This document shows, one piece after another, positions 22,459-30,257 of a DNA stretch of 30,955 bases. Location: positions 1 through 30,955 of the forward strand of contig CALFTN010000048.1 in NCBI GenBank assembly GCA_937916395.1, written 5' to 3'. The stretch is from an uncultured Clostridia bacterium (GTDB lineage: Bacteria; Bacillota; Clostridia; Oscillospirales; Acutalibacteraceae). Each line of letters begins with the position of its first letter. Position 1 is the stretch's first letter. The notes under the pieces are model-generated. The model searched no databases and was not told the origin of the DNA. It was given only the letters and a program-made list of their open reading frames with translations. The translations under genes were made by a program, and so were the position numbers.

Positions 22459-24849
22459 ATGAACGAAATGAACAGACATTTGAAGGCTATAGAGCTTGAT
22501 AAGGTGCTTAATATGGTAGCTGAAAGAGCGTGTAATGAAGACGCTAAAGAGGCTGTTTTGAATTTGAGACCAGAAAGCAATTTACAGTTAGTAGCCGATT
22601 TATTAAAAAAGACTGAGGATGCTTACATATTGTTGGCAAAATTCGGCGGTCCGTCTTTTGGTGGGCTAAGAAATGTAAACAACGCTCTTGCACGCGCAAA
22701 AGCAGGAGCAATGCTCACTATGAAAGAGTTGCTTGATATTGGTAGTACAGTAAGAGCAGTAAGGACACTTCGTGACTGGCGTGACGGTAGTGGACAAGAC
22801 CCTCTTGGTATTGACATTTACTTCTCTTCACTTATGCCAAATAAATTTTTAGAAGAAAAGATTTTTTCTGCAATTTTAAGTGAAGACGAAATGAGCGATA
22901 ATGCTTCGCCTGAGCTTGCTTCAATCAGAAGAAAAATTAAAAATCAGGAGAATTCTGTAAGAGAAAAGCTTGAGAAGATTATCCGTTCACAGAATTTAAA
23001 AAATGTGTTGCAGGATGCAATTATTACTCAACGAAACGGAAGATATGTAGTACCAGTTAAAAGTGAACACAGAGCATCTGTTTCTGGTCTTGTTCACGAT
23101 ACGTCGTCAACAGGGGCTACGGTTTTTGTTGAGCCGGCTGGCGTAGTTGAAGCTAATAATGAAATTCGCGTTTTGAAGGGTAAAGAAACTGGGGAAATAG
23201 AAAGAATTCTTTATGAGCTTTCTTCACTTGCAGGTAGCTTTTTTGATGAAATTAAGGGTAGCTACGAATGTGCTATTGAAATAAACGTTATTTTCAGCAA
23301 AGCACAGCTTGCTTACAAAATGAATGCTACAATGCCAAAGCTTAATGCAAAAGGTGTTATAAATTTAAACAAGGCAAGGCATCCTTTGATTGACCCTAAA
23401 AAAGTAGTTGCAACAGATATTAGACTTGGTAAAGAATTTGACACACTCGTTATTACCGGCCCTAATACTGGTGGTAAAACTGTTGCTATAAAGACGTTGG
23501 GGCTTCTTTCGGCAATGGCTATGTGTGGACTTATGCTCCCTTGTGGCGATGAAAGCGAAGTCTCAGTTTTCAACGAAATTTTAGCTGATATTGGTGATGA
23601 ACAGAGTATTGAGCAATCACTCTCAACCTTTTCTTCACACATGGTGAATATAGTAAACATATTAAAAACTGCAAATGAAAATTCGCTTGTTTTAATAGAT
23701 GAGTTAGGTGCTGGTACTGACCCTGTTGAAGGTGCGGCACTTGCTATGGCTATTTTAGAAGAGCTTCATTTACAAGGTGCAAAAATAGCCGCAACAACTC
23801 ACTATGCGGAATTAAAGGCATACGCCTTGGAAACTGAAAGGGTTGAAAATGGCTCTTGTGAATTCGATGTTAATTCATTAAGACCAACTTATCGTCTTTT
23901 AATTGGTATTCCAGGTCGTTCAAACGCTTTTGCAATTTCTGAAAGACTTGGTATTGCAACTAATATTATAGAGAGAGCAAAAGACCTTGTTTCTTCTGAA
24001 AGCGTTCGTTTTGAGAATGTTGTTGATAAGTTAGAAGAAAGCAGACTCGAAATGGAGGCAGAAAAGAAAGAGGCTGAAAGGGTTAAAAAAGAAGCTGATG
24101 CTGAAAGAGAAAAGGCGAAAGCAATTCTTAACGAGGCACAAGCTCGCAGAGATAAAGAAATTGAAAATGCAAAAGGCGAGTCTTTAAGAATTGTTGAACA
24201 GGCAAGAAGAGAAGCAAATGCACTTTTAGCTGAGATTGAAAAACTCAAAAAAGAAACAAAATCAACAAAGGATGCGGCAGAGCTTCTTAGAAAAGCACGT
24301 TCTACAGTCAATAGTCACCTTAATGCGATTGATGATGCGGTAAACCCTGTACTTTCAGATATTGACGATGATGAAAACTATGTGTTACCAAGAGAACTCG
24401 AAATAGGTGATAACGTTTACTGTAAAACTATTGGTAAAAATGCAGTTGTTACCGCTCTTAAAGATAAAAAGGGTAACGTAGAAGTTGCTGCCGGTATGCT
24501 TAAAATGAGAGTTAAAGAAGATAGCTTAAAGCTCATCCCCAAAAAGCAGGAAAAGCCAAAGAGCAGTAGTCGTCGTAACTCAGTTGAAAGCAGGGCAAGT
24601 AAAGATATTAACAACCGTTGCGATTTAAGAGGACTTATGGTTGATGAGGCTCTTTTAGTTCTTGACCGCTTTATAGATGACCTTATAATGTCAGGACTTA
24701 ACGAGTGTACTATAATTCACGGTAAGGGTACCGGTGCTTTAAGAAGTGCTGTAACTAAATTCCTGAAAGAAGATAGTAGAATTCGCTTCTCACGTCTTGG
24801 TACTTTTGGTGAAGGCGAAAATGGCGTAACCATTGCAGAGCTTAAATAA
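22459..24849 (+). CDS. mutS2: Endonuclease MutS2
   Basis: A 796-residue MutS2. After the core region, the ABC-type ATPase has Walker A TGPNTGGKT (about 332-340) and DELGAGTDPVEGAAL. A long Lys/Glu-rich coiled coil (about 515-630) follows, then a linker and the C-terminal Smr domain (about 719-796) with DLRG and HGKGTGALR. MutS2 lacks the mismatch-recognition domain of MutS. In Firmicutes it acts on recombination intermediates and collided ribosomes. AAGGA precedes the ATG by 7 bases. The position after recO fits a recombination/repair or RNA-quality operon, closed by a strong terminator. Confidence 0.97.
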   Translation: MNEMNRHLKAIELDKVLNMVAERACNEDAKEAVLNLRPESNLQLVADLLKKTEDAYILLAKFGGPSFGGLRNVNNALARAKAGAMLTMKELLDIGSTVRAVRTLRDWRDGSGQDPLGIDIYFSSLMPNKFLEEKIFSAILSEDEMSDNASPELASIRRKIKNQENSVREKLEKIIRSQNLKNVLQDAIITQRNGRYVVPVKSEHRASVSGLVHDTSSTGATVFVEPAGVVEANNEIRVLKGKETGEIERILYELSSLAGSFFDEIKGSYECAIEINVIFSKAQLAYKMNATMPKLNAKGVINLNKARHPLIDPKKVVATDIRLGKEFDTLVITGPNTGGKTVAIKTLGLLSAMAMCGLMLPCGDESEVSVFNEILADIGDEQSIEQSLSTFSSHMVNIVNILKTANENSLVLIDELGAGTDPVEGAALAMAILEELHLQGAKIAATTHYAELKAYALETERVENGSCEFDVNSLRPTYRLLIGIPGRSNAFAISERLGIATNIIERAKDLVSSESVRFENVVDKLEESRLEMEAEKKEAERVKKEADAEREKAKAILNEAQARRDKEIENAKGESLRIVEQARREANALLAEIEKLKKETKSTKDAAELLRKARSTVNSHLNAIDDAVNPVLSDIDDDENYVLPRELEIGDNVYCKTIGKNAVVTALKDKKGNVEVAAGMLKMRVKEDSLKLIPKKQEKPKSSSRRNSVESRASKDINNRCDLRGLMVDEALLVLDRFIDDLIMSGLNECTIIHGKGTGALRSAVTKFLKEDSRIRFSRLGTFGEGENGVTIAELK

Positions 24850-24856
24850 TAAAAAC

Positions 24857-24891
24857 CAGTTATTGCACGAAATGCAATAACTGATTTTTTT
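24857..24891. terminator. Bidirectional terminator after mutS2
   Basis: CAGTTATTGCA (24857-24867) and TGCAATAACTG (24873-24883) form a perfect 11-bp stem with a CGAAA loop. T7 follows on the plus strand, and an A-run before gives a T-run on the minus strand. The second direction would serve the remnant minus-strand gene next to it. Confidence 0.88.
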
Positions 24892-24892
24892 A

Positions 24893-25006
24893 CTATTTTT
24901 TCTTTTTAAAATATAAATAAACAGAAGCAATACAAATCGAATAGTCAATAATACCAGCGGCAAGAATAAAATTTCCTAATAAGTTACAAAATTCAAACCC
25001 GATAAT
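24893..25006 (-). pseudogene. 3' remnant of a membrane-protein gene
   Basis: On the minus strand 37 codons without an ATG, GTG or TTG start end at TAG (24893-24895). They encode one hydrophobic helix, LLGNFILAAGIIDYSICIAS, followed by Y-L-Y-F and four lysines, a normal C-terminus for a small membrane protein. A TAG lies immediately upstream in frame (25007-25009). The bidirectional terminator at its 3' side suggests a former gene here. It could be chance, since it is short. Beyond it, 25007-25064 holds nothing recognisable. Confidence 0.4.
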
Positions 25007-25066
25007 CTACAACGCTAATTTTAACGAGAATTCAATAATGTGTCAATAGAAATTAAACTGTTTTTA

Positions 25067-25095
25067 TTGACAGTAAAATTTGCTTTGTATATAAT
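25067..25095 (+). promoter_or_regulatory. Consensus promoter of the AIM24-family gene
   Basis: TTGACA (25067-25072), 17 bases, TATAAT (25090-25095): both boxes are perfect. The leader is then about 75 bases and contains a small hairpin, TTCAGA/TCTGAA (25124-25142). TGTCAATA (25041-25048) is an inverted copy of TATTGACA at the -35 (25065-25072), a possible operator. Confidence 0.8.
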
Positions 25096-25175
25096 AAATT
25101 TATAAGGTTTAATAGTTTATTGTTTCAGATAAATCGTCTGAATGATAATAAATTTTTATTTTGGGGTGTTTTAAA

Positions 25176-26054
25176 ATGTACAAAATCAGCAATTTTACAA
25201 ACAATGATGATGTTACCATTATCGCAGAAAAAGGGCCTTTTCAGGTTATTCAGTACAAAAGAGATTTAAGTGTTTCTCCATCTACGGCAATGACTGCGTA
25301 TTTTTGCGATGAAATGAACATCAGAAAAAGACAGGTTATATGTGACCTTTCAAAATCAAATGGTATTACTTGTCAGGCTGGTGCTATGCAATGGACTGTT
25401 GGTAATGTTAATGCAACAACAGGCGTTAAGAGTGCAGGAGACTTTATAGGTAAGCTTGTTAAAGGTAAGGTTACAGGCGAAAGTGCTATTAAACCTGAAT
25501 ATGTAGGTGATGGTACTTTAGTTTTAGAGCCTACATACAGACATATTGTTTTGCTTGATACAACAGAATGGAATGGAAAAGTTGTTCTTGATGATGGCTT
25601 GTTTTTAGCTTGTGATGCTTCTATTAAACAAAAATTAGTTGCACGTGCTAATGTTTCTTCAGCAGTTCTTGGTGGTGAAGGTTTATTTAACTTAGCACTT
25701 CAGGGTAATGGCATTGCAGTTCTTGAATGTCGTTGCCCACAAGAAGAGCTTGTTGAAATAACATTAGAAAATGATGTTCTTAAAGTTGATGGAAGTTTTG
25801 CAATAGCGTGGAGCGATTCATTAGATTTTACAGTTGAACGCTCAGGTAAGACACTTGTAGGTTCTGCGGCATCCGGTGAAGGCTTTGTTAATGTTTACCG
25901 TGGTACTGGTAAGGTGCTTCTTGCTCCTGTGGATAGTACAATCGGCGGTTTCCCAGTGTCAAGCACAGCACCATCTGCTCCAGCTTCTGCAGGTTCAAAA
26001 ACTGCAGGTGCTTTAGGTTCACTTTTAGGTGGCATTGCAGACGCACTTGATTGA
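25176..26054 (+). CDS. AIM24 family protein
   Basis: A 292-residue beta-rich protein of the AIM24 family (bacterial TIGR00266-like). Landmarks are VIQYKRDLSVSPSTAM, GITCQAGAMQWTVGNV, a KPEYVGDGTLVLEPTYRHIV stretch, GGEGLFNLALQGNGIAVLEC and the closing GEGFVNVYRGTGKVLLAP. The tail is Ala/Ser/Gly-rich (residues about 258-292). The function is not established; the yeast homologue is a mitochondrial inner-membrane organising factor. No signal peptide is seen. The ATG at 25176 follows GGGGTG by 8 bases. It is a single-gene unit with its own strong promoter and terminator, suggesting high expression. Confidence 0.9.
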   Translation: MYKISNFTNNDDVTIIAEKGPFQVIQYKRDLSVSPSTAMTAYFCDEMNIRKRQVICDLSKSNGITCQAGAMQWTVGNVNATTGVKSAGDFIGKLVKGKVTGESAIKPEYVGDGTLVLEPTYRHIVLLDTTEWNGKVVLDDGLFLACDASIKQKLVARANVSSAVLGGEGLFNLALQGNGIAVLECRCPQEELVEITLENDVLKVDGSFAIAWSDSLDFTVERSGKTLVGSAASGEGFVNVYRGTGKVLLAPVDSTIGGFPVSSTAPSAPASAGSKTAGALGSLLGGIADALD

Positions 26055-26062
26055 TAAAGTAA

Positions 26063-26102
26063 TCACCCACAAAGTTTGAACTGCTTTGTGGGTGAATTTT
26101 TT
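26063..26102 (+). terminator. Terminator of the AIM24-family gene
   Basis: A perfect 12-bp stem: TCACCCACAAAG (26063-26074) with CTTTGTGGGTGA (26084-26095), followed by AATTTTTT. On the minus strand the T-run is weak, but it may also serve the converging gene. Confidence 0.85.
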
Positions 26103-27183
26103 ATAATCTTTCTTCATCTTTCTTTCGTTGTTTATTTGAATTTATAAAGAACGGAATACCAAAACCGAGACCGCCACCGACTAAAAGACCGCCTAAAAGG
26201 AACAACCACCACAAAGGGTTTTTCTTTTCTTTTTCTTCTTGCTTTTCGGCTTTTATAACCTTCTTTTCAATTTTGGTTTCAACGTCTTTTTTTAGTTCAA
26301 ACTTTTCACCGAAAGAATCTTCATAAGTAATAACAATTGTGCCTGTGGTTTTACCAATCATCTCAGAGTAAACTCTTAAATTAGCACTTGCAGTTGCACT
26401 TTCCTGTGGAGCGATTTCACCTACAAAGCTACTGCCACCTGAGTCAAGACCGTCAATTTTAAAATCGACTTTGCAGTTGTAAAGTGGCGCTTTACCTGTA
26501 TTCATAAGATTTATGTTTACTGTAACAGTATCTTCCTGAACAACCTTTATAGGTAGCTTTGCACCGTCAAACTCTAAAAATGCAGGTTGTCTTACTTCAA
26601 TTCTTAAGGTGTCATCTGCATTGTAGCCAGAGCCATTCTGGTCTTCGTACTCACAACTGAAGCTTAATTTATGCTCACCAATAGTTGCAGTGTGTACTGC
26701 TTTTAATTCGACTGACCAAGTATAATATTTATTAGCACCAATTGAATCAACATACTTTGTACCCATTCCCGTTGGTCTTATTTCGTCAGAGTCCTCAGAA
26801 ACAGAAAGCTTAATGTTACTTACTTGCTTTTTAGAATGCATATTCTTTAAGGTTACAGTAAGTATTTTTGTTTCTTCTGGACTAATAAAACCATCTTCTA
26901 TTTCATAGCTTACTACCATAAGACGAGGTTGGGAGTTATCTTCTGTGACTTCTACCTCTTCTTTTTCAACTTCTGAGTCAGCCTTTTTAGTGGTTGGCTC
27001 GGTTCTTGTTGTAGGTTCAGCTTTTTGAGTAGTGGGTTCTGTGATTGCTTCTGTTGGTTTTTCAGTAGGTACTGTAATATTACTCTGTGTTACTGCCTCG
27101 GTTATTACCAAAGAATCTTCTGCAGCAACACAAGGGAGCACAAGAAGTGAAAGACATATTAAAAATATTAAAATTCGTTTCAT
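26101..27183 (-). CDS. Secreted, membrane-anchored CARDB-like protein
   Basis: A 360-residue exported protein. An N-terminal signal peptide (MKRILIFLICLSLLVLPCVA, cleavage near AAEDS) is followed by a Thr/Glu/Pro-rich linker to about residue 85. Two beta-sandwich domains come next, resembling COG1361/CARDB: LTVTLKNMHSKKQVSNIKL, then VTVNINLMNTGKAPLYNCKV and the PQESATASANLRVYSE strand. A C-terminal transmembrane helix (WWLFLLGGLLVGGGLGFGIPF) and a charged tail follow. It starts 1 base after the FtsX permease stop, with GGGAG as ribosome site, so they form one operon. In Clostridia I have seen proteins of this kind coded with MacB-like ABC permeases; an accessory or adhesin-like role is inferred. 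Confidence 0.8.
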   Translation of the reverse strand: MKRILIFLICLSLLVLPCVAAEDSLVITEAVTQSNITVPTEKPTEAITEPTTQKAEPTTRTEPTTKKADSEVEKEEVEVTEDNSQPRLMVVSYEIEDGFISPEETKILTVTLKNMHSKKQVSNIKLSVSEDSDEIRPTGMGTKYVDSIGANKYYTWSVELKAVHTATIGEHKLSFSCEYEDQNGSGYNADDTLRIEVRQPAFLEFDGAKLPIKVVQEDTVTVNINLMNTGKAPLYNCKVDFKIDGLDSGGSSFVGEIAPQESATASANLRVYSEMIGKTTGTIVITYEDSFGEKFELKKDVETKIEKKVIKAEKQEEKEKKNPLWWLFLLGGLLVGGGLGFGIPFFINSNKQRKKDEERL

Positions 27184-27184
27184 A

Positions 27185-29971
27185 TTACAACTCCCTTATG
27201 TTTTCTACAATGCTGTTTTTGGTTTCTTTTCGTATTTTTGAATATACACTCAACGAACAGATTCCGAATAGAATGATAGTTAATAAAAGTGTAATCCAGG
27301 GATTAAATTTAAACATATCAATAAATTCTTTTGTGGGTTCAAGAATTTTTAAAATAGCGTATGAAATACAGAATAAAGAAAATCCGATTCCAACACCCCA
27401 CTTAAACATTGAAACAATCTGTAAAATATAAGATTTTGAAATTTCACTTTCATTAGCACCGACTGCACGAAGAGTACCGATTTTCTTTTTATCTTCCTTA
27501 ATGGTTGCCATAACTGTGTTATTTATAATACTACCGCAAACAGTATAAAGTAAAATAACAATTGAAAATATTACCGAAACATAATTTTTCCAGGTGTCTT
27601 TTTGTAACTGTTTATATGCATAATTTGAAATGTAGTCGCTTTTGTCAACACAAGTTATAACAGAGTCAAGAAGATTGCAAATTTCTTTATCTGTCTCTTC
27701 GGTACATTCATCTTTTAAAGTGAGTCTAAATTCCTTGTATTTGGCTTCTGGGAGAAATTTTTGCATTCCTTGATGGGTTGTAAGAACTATGAATTCATAG
27801 GATATACCAGCATCTTCTACAAAGTTCAGGTCTAAAACTCCGCCAACTTCAACTTCGGCACGATTTTGTGTAACTATATTTTCTTTTTCTAAATACGGTT
27901 TATTATTAGTAGAGTCATAATCGTAAACAGGGGACTCGTTAGTATAAATAACCCCTATATCCAGAGTTTCTCCAGCAGTAAAATCGCAATTCTCTGTTGC
28001 AATAAGTACATCAGGATTGTTTTTTATTAAGTTTTCTATATACTCTGAATTCCTTGAACCCCGGATATAGTTACCATATTGGGTATCTTTTTCTAATATA
28101 ATACGCAATTTTTCGGGTGCGACAACAAGTACTTGTTCTCCTGAATTTAATTTCTCTATGTTGATTTTACCTGAAATCAATCCTTTTGAAAGATTTTCAA
28201 TTTCTTCTTCATCAATTGAAGTTAGAGTAACCTCAAAAATATCGTTATCATATCCCAGGACATTTTTTATATCAGTAATTATATTGTTTTTTTCTTCGCC
28301 TGAATATCTAAAGAAACCGAAATACTCTAAATAATTCTCTTTGTTTACATCTTCAGGATTTAAAATGTTATCAAACCCTAATAATTCTGAGATGAGAATT
28401 TTACGATAACTAGAGATGGTGGAAGCATCGCATGCAATAATAGCAGTTACTTCTTTTGTTGCGTAGACAGATTTTATGCTTTCGTGATTCAATAATGTCT
28501 GTAAGTGGTTTTCTGAAAAACCATTGTTTGTTTCAGGACAATTTATAGCATCATAACTGTATTGACCTAAATAAGTTTCATAATCATTTCTTAATGAATC
28601 GATGTTATCATACTGAAATGTCATATACGATATTGCATAATTGGATAGAAAAATTGTTATAGTAAGAAATATGCCGACTACAACTTGCTTTCTTTTTGAA
28701 ACAATTATGTTTCTTTTTGCAATAAGATTTGAGACATTAAAGTTATTTTGTAGTTTGATTTTTTTGTTTCTGAACTTTCTTGTTGTTTCAATATTTCTAA
28801 TTGACTGCATAGGGGTAATTCTCATTGCAGAGAAAAGCGGTATAAGTGAAGCAAAAAAAACAAAAAGAACACCAAAAGCACCACAAATCAAAAGAACCCA
28901 TAAATTTGGTGAAAAGAAATAATCAGTGAAAGCAGTAACTATTATAAATTTAACTGCAAAGAAAGAAATCAAAAGGCTAATAGGGGTACAGATTGTAGAT
29001 AAAATCAAGGTTTCTCTCATATAAAGTGAGAATATCTGTTTTTTAGTTGCGCCAACAGCCCTATAAAAACCAATTTGCTTTTTTCGTTCTTTCAGGTTGC
29101 TTGTGAAAGTGTTTATAATACCTAAAGATGATGCAAGCAAAAGAATACCTATAACAACAATTATCGTTATAATATTGGTAAATCCGTCTATAGATGTAGC
29201 CAAATGTCCTAGTGGTTTATATGCCCAGATTGTAGGTTCAGGCTCCATTCCCTTGCTCATTCGTATCTCCCAGTCAGATACACCCTTCATATTTCCGTAA
29301 TTCACAACAGAATAAACAATTGTATTTGCTTTACCACCTAGCTCGACAGTTTCACAATCACTTACAAATGCAGCTGGCAACAAATTTTTTTCATTAAGCT
29401 GAGCAATATTACTACGCTTATCTCTTAAAATACCGGTAAGGGTATATGTTTTTTCTTTTGTGTCTGGAAAAAGTTCAGCACCATTCTGAACATGATACTT
29501 AAAGGTTATTTTGTCACCAACCTTTGCAGATAAGCCTAACTGCAAAAGAGTTGTCTGTTCAATAGCAATTTCACCTTTTTTCTCAGGGTAATTACCATCA
29601 AGAAAAATAGGGTTAACGAGTTTTTTTGCTGTTTCATCTAGTTTTGCAACAAGCGTTCCGTTGATTTTATCTTTTTCATCTGTGAATATAAAGCCAAGAG
29701 TACTACCTGTTCCGTATTCATCAAGATATTTATTTGCTTTTAATTCTTCAAAAATAGATTCGTTGTACCCTGAATCAAACCAGTTATAAAAACCATAATC
29801 AGCTTCGGTTTGTTTTACGGTTGTGTCATATATACTATACGCAAAGTAAATGATACCAGAAGAAAATATCATTGAAAGAATAATTCCCACTATCATTAGT
29901 GTGTAATGCTTCTTACGGTTTTTTAAGTTTCCTAACGCAAGGGAATTATATGTTAACTTTTTCTTTTTCAT
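27185..29971 (-). CDS. FtsX-type ABC transporter permease (MacB/BceB-like)
   Basis: A 928-residue permease with two FtsX halves. The first half has a helix near the N-terminus (LMIVGIILSMIFSSGIIYFA), a large extracytoplasmic domain and three helices around LKERKKQIGFYRAVGATKKQ. The second half repeats the scheme, with VVVGIFLTITIFLSNYAISY, a second outer domain and IKEDKKKIGTLRAVGANESE, and ends SIVENIREL. No ATPase is in the same protein; an ABC ATPase gene is expected beyond the window. The ATG at 29971, preceded by GGTG, gives the expected MKKKK start; an upstream in-frame start at 30022 has no ribosome site. Substrates of this class include lipoproteins, peptides and antibiotics; which applies is unknown. 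Confidence 0.9.
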   Translation of the reverse strand: MKKKKLTYNSLALGNLKNRKKHYTLMIVGIILSMIFSSGIIYFAYSIYDTTVKQTEADYGFYNWFDSGYNESIFEELKANKYLDEYGTGSTLGFIFTDEKDKINGTLVAKLDETAKKLVNPIFLDGNYPEKKGEIAIEQTTLLQLGLSAKVGDKITFKYHVQNGAELFPDTKEKTYTLTGILRDKRSNIAQLNEKNLLPAAFVSDCETVELGGKANTIVYSVVNYGNMKGVSDWEIRMSKGMEPEPTIWAYKPLGHLATSIDGFTNIITIIVVIGILLLASSLGIINTFTSNLKERKKQIGFYRAVGATKKQIFSLYMRETLILSTICTPISLLISFFAVKFIIVTAFTDYFFSPNLWVLLICGAFGVLFVFFASLIPLFSAMRITPMQSIRNIETTRKFRNKKIKLQNNFNVSNLIAKRNIIVSKRKQVVVGIFLTITIFLSNYAISYMTFQYDNIDSLRNDYETYLGQYSYDAINCPETNNGFSENHLQTLLNHESIKSVYATKEVTAIIACDASTISSYRKILISELLGFDNILNPEDVNKENYLEYFGFFRYSGEEKNNIITDIKNVLGYDNDIFEVTLTSIDEEEIENLSKGLISGKINIEKLNSGEQVLVVAPEKLRIILEKDTQYGNYIRGSRNSEYIENLIKNNPDVLIATENCDFTAGETLDIGVIYTNESPVYDYDSTNNKPYLEKENIVTQNRAEVEVGGVLDLNFVEDAGISYEFIVLTTHQGMQKFLPEAKYKEFRLTLKDECTEETDKEICNLLDSVITCVDKSDYISNYAYKQLQKDTWKNYVSVIFSIVILLYTVCGSIINNTVMATIKEDKKKIGTLRAVGANESEISKSYILQIVSMFKWGVGIGFSLFCISYAILKILEPTKEFIDMFKFNPWITLLLTIILFGICSLSVYSKIRKETKNSIVENIREL

Positions 29972-30069
29972 AATTTCACCATCTTCCCATAAAGAATAAA
30001 GTATAAATTTTGCGAAGCTCATTAGGCATTTTTCTACGACATATTTTTATGCCCTGAAATTATAATTTA

Positions 30070-30256
30070 GCGATATACAAGCAAGCTTGTGCGATATATT
30101 TTAAGAATAAAATGCGATATATCTCGCTATGCTCAATGCGATATGATATAAATCCTTTAATTCGTGTGCCGCCAGGCACATATCGCACCGAAGGTATATC
30201 GCATCGTCAGATATATCGCAAATCCGTCAGGATTTATATCGCTGTGGCTTCGCCAC
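30070..30256. repeat. Mosaic array of GCGATAT/ATATCGC heptamers and small hairpins
   Basis: Eight copies of one heptamer: GCGATAT at 30070, 30091, 30114 and 30138, and its complement ATATCGC at 30180, 30196, 30213 and 30236. Most spacers are different short palindromes with loops of 2-4 bases: ACAAGC-AA-GCTTGT, ATTTTA-AGAA-TAAAAT, TGTGCC-GCCA-GGCACA, ACC-GAA-GGT, ATC-GTCA-GAT and AAATCC-GTCA-GGATTT. A final GTGGC-TTC-GCCAC follows the last heptamer. The spacer after 30114 is degenerate. An 11-bp inverted repeat (30145-30155 and 30230-30240) spans half the array. The region 29972-30069 before it shows no promoter that I can support. Confidence 0.9.
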
Positions 30257-30257
30257 C

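Noticed and set aside
23889..24311. 140-codon minus-strand frame inside mutS2
   Set aside because: It is antisense to the coiled-coil part of MutS2; its Ser/Leu/Phe-rich content is what a Lys/Glu-rich frame gives on the other strand.
30070..30256. CRISPR array
   Set aside because: The repeated unit is only 7 bp, it occurs in both orientations, the gaps are short palindromes of uneven length, and no cas gene is near.
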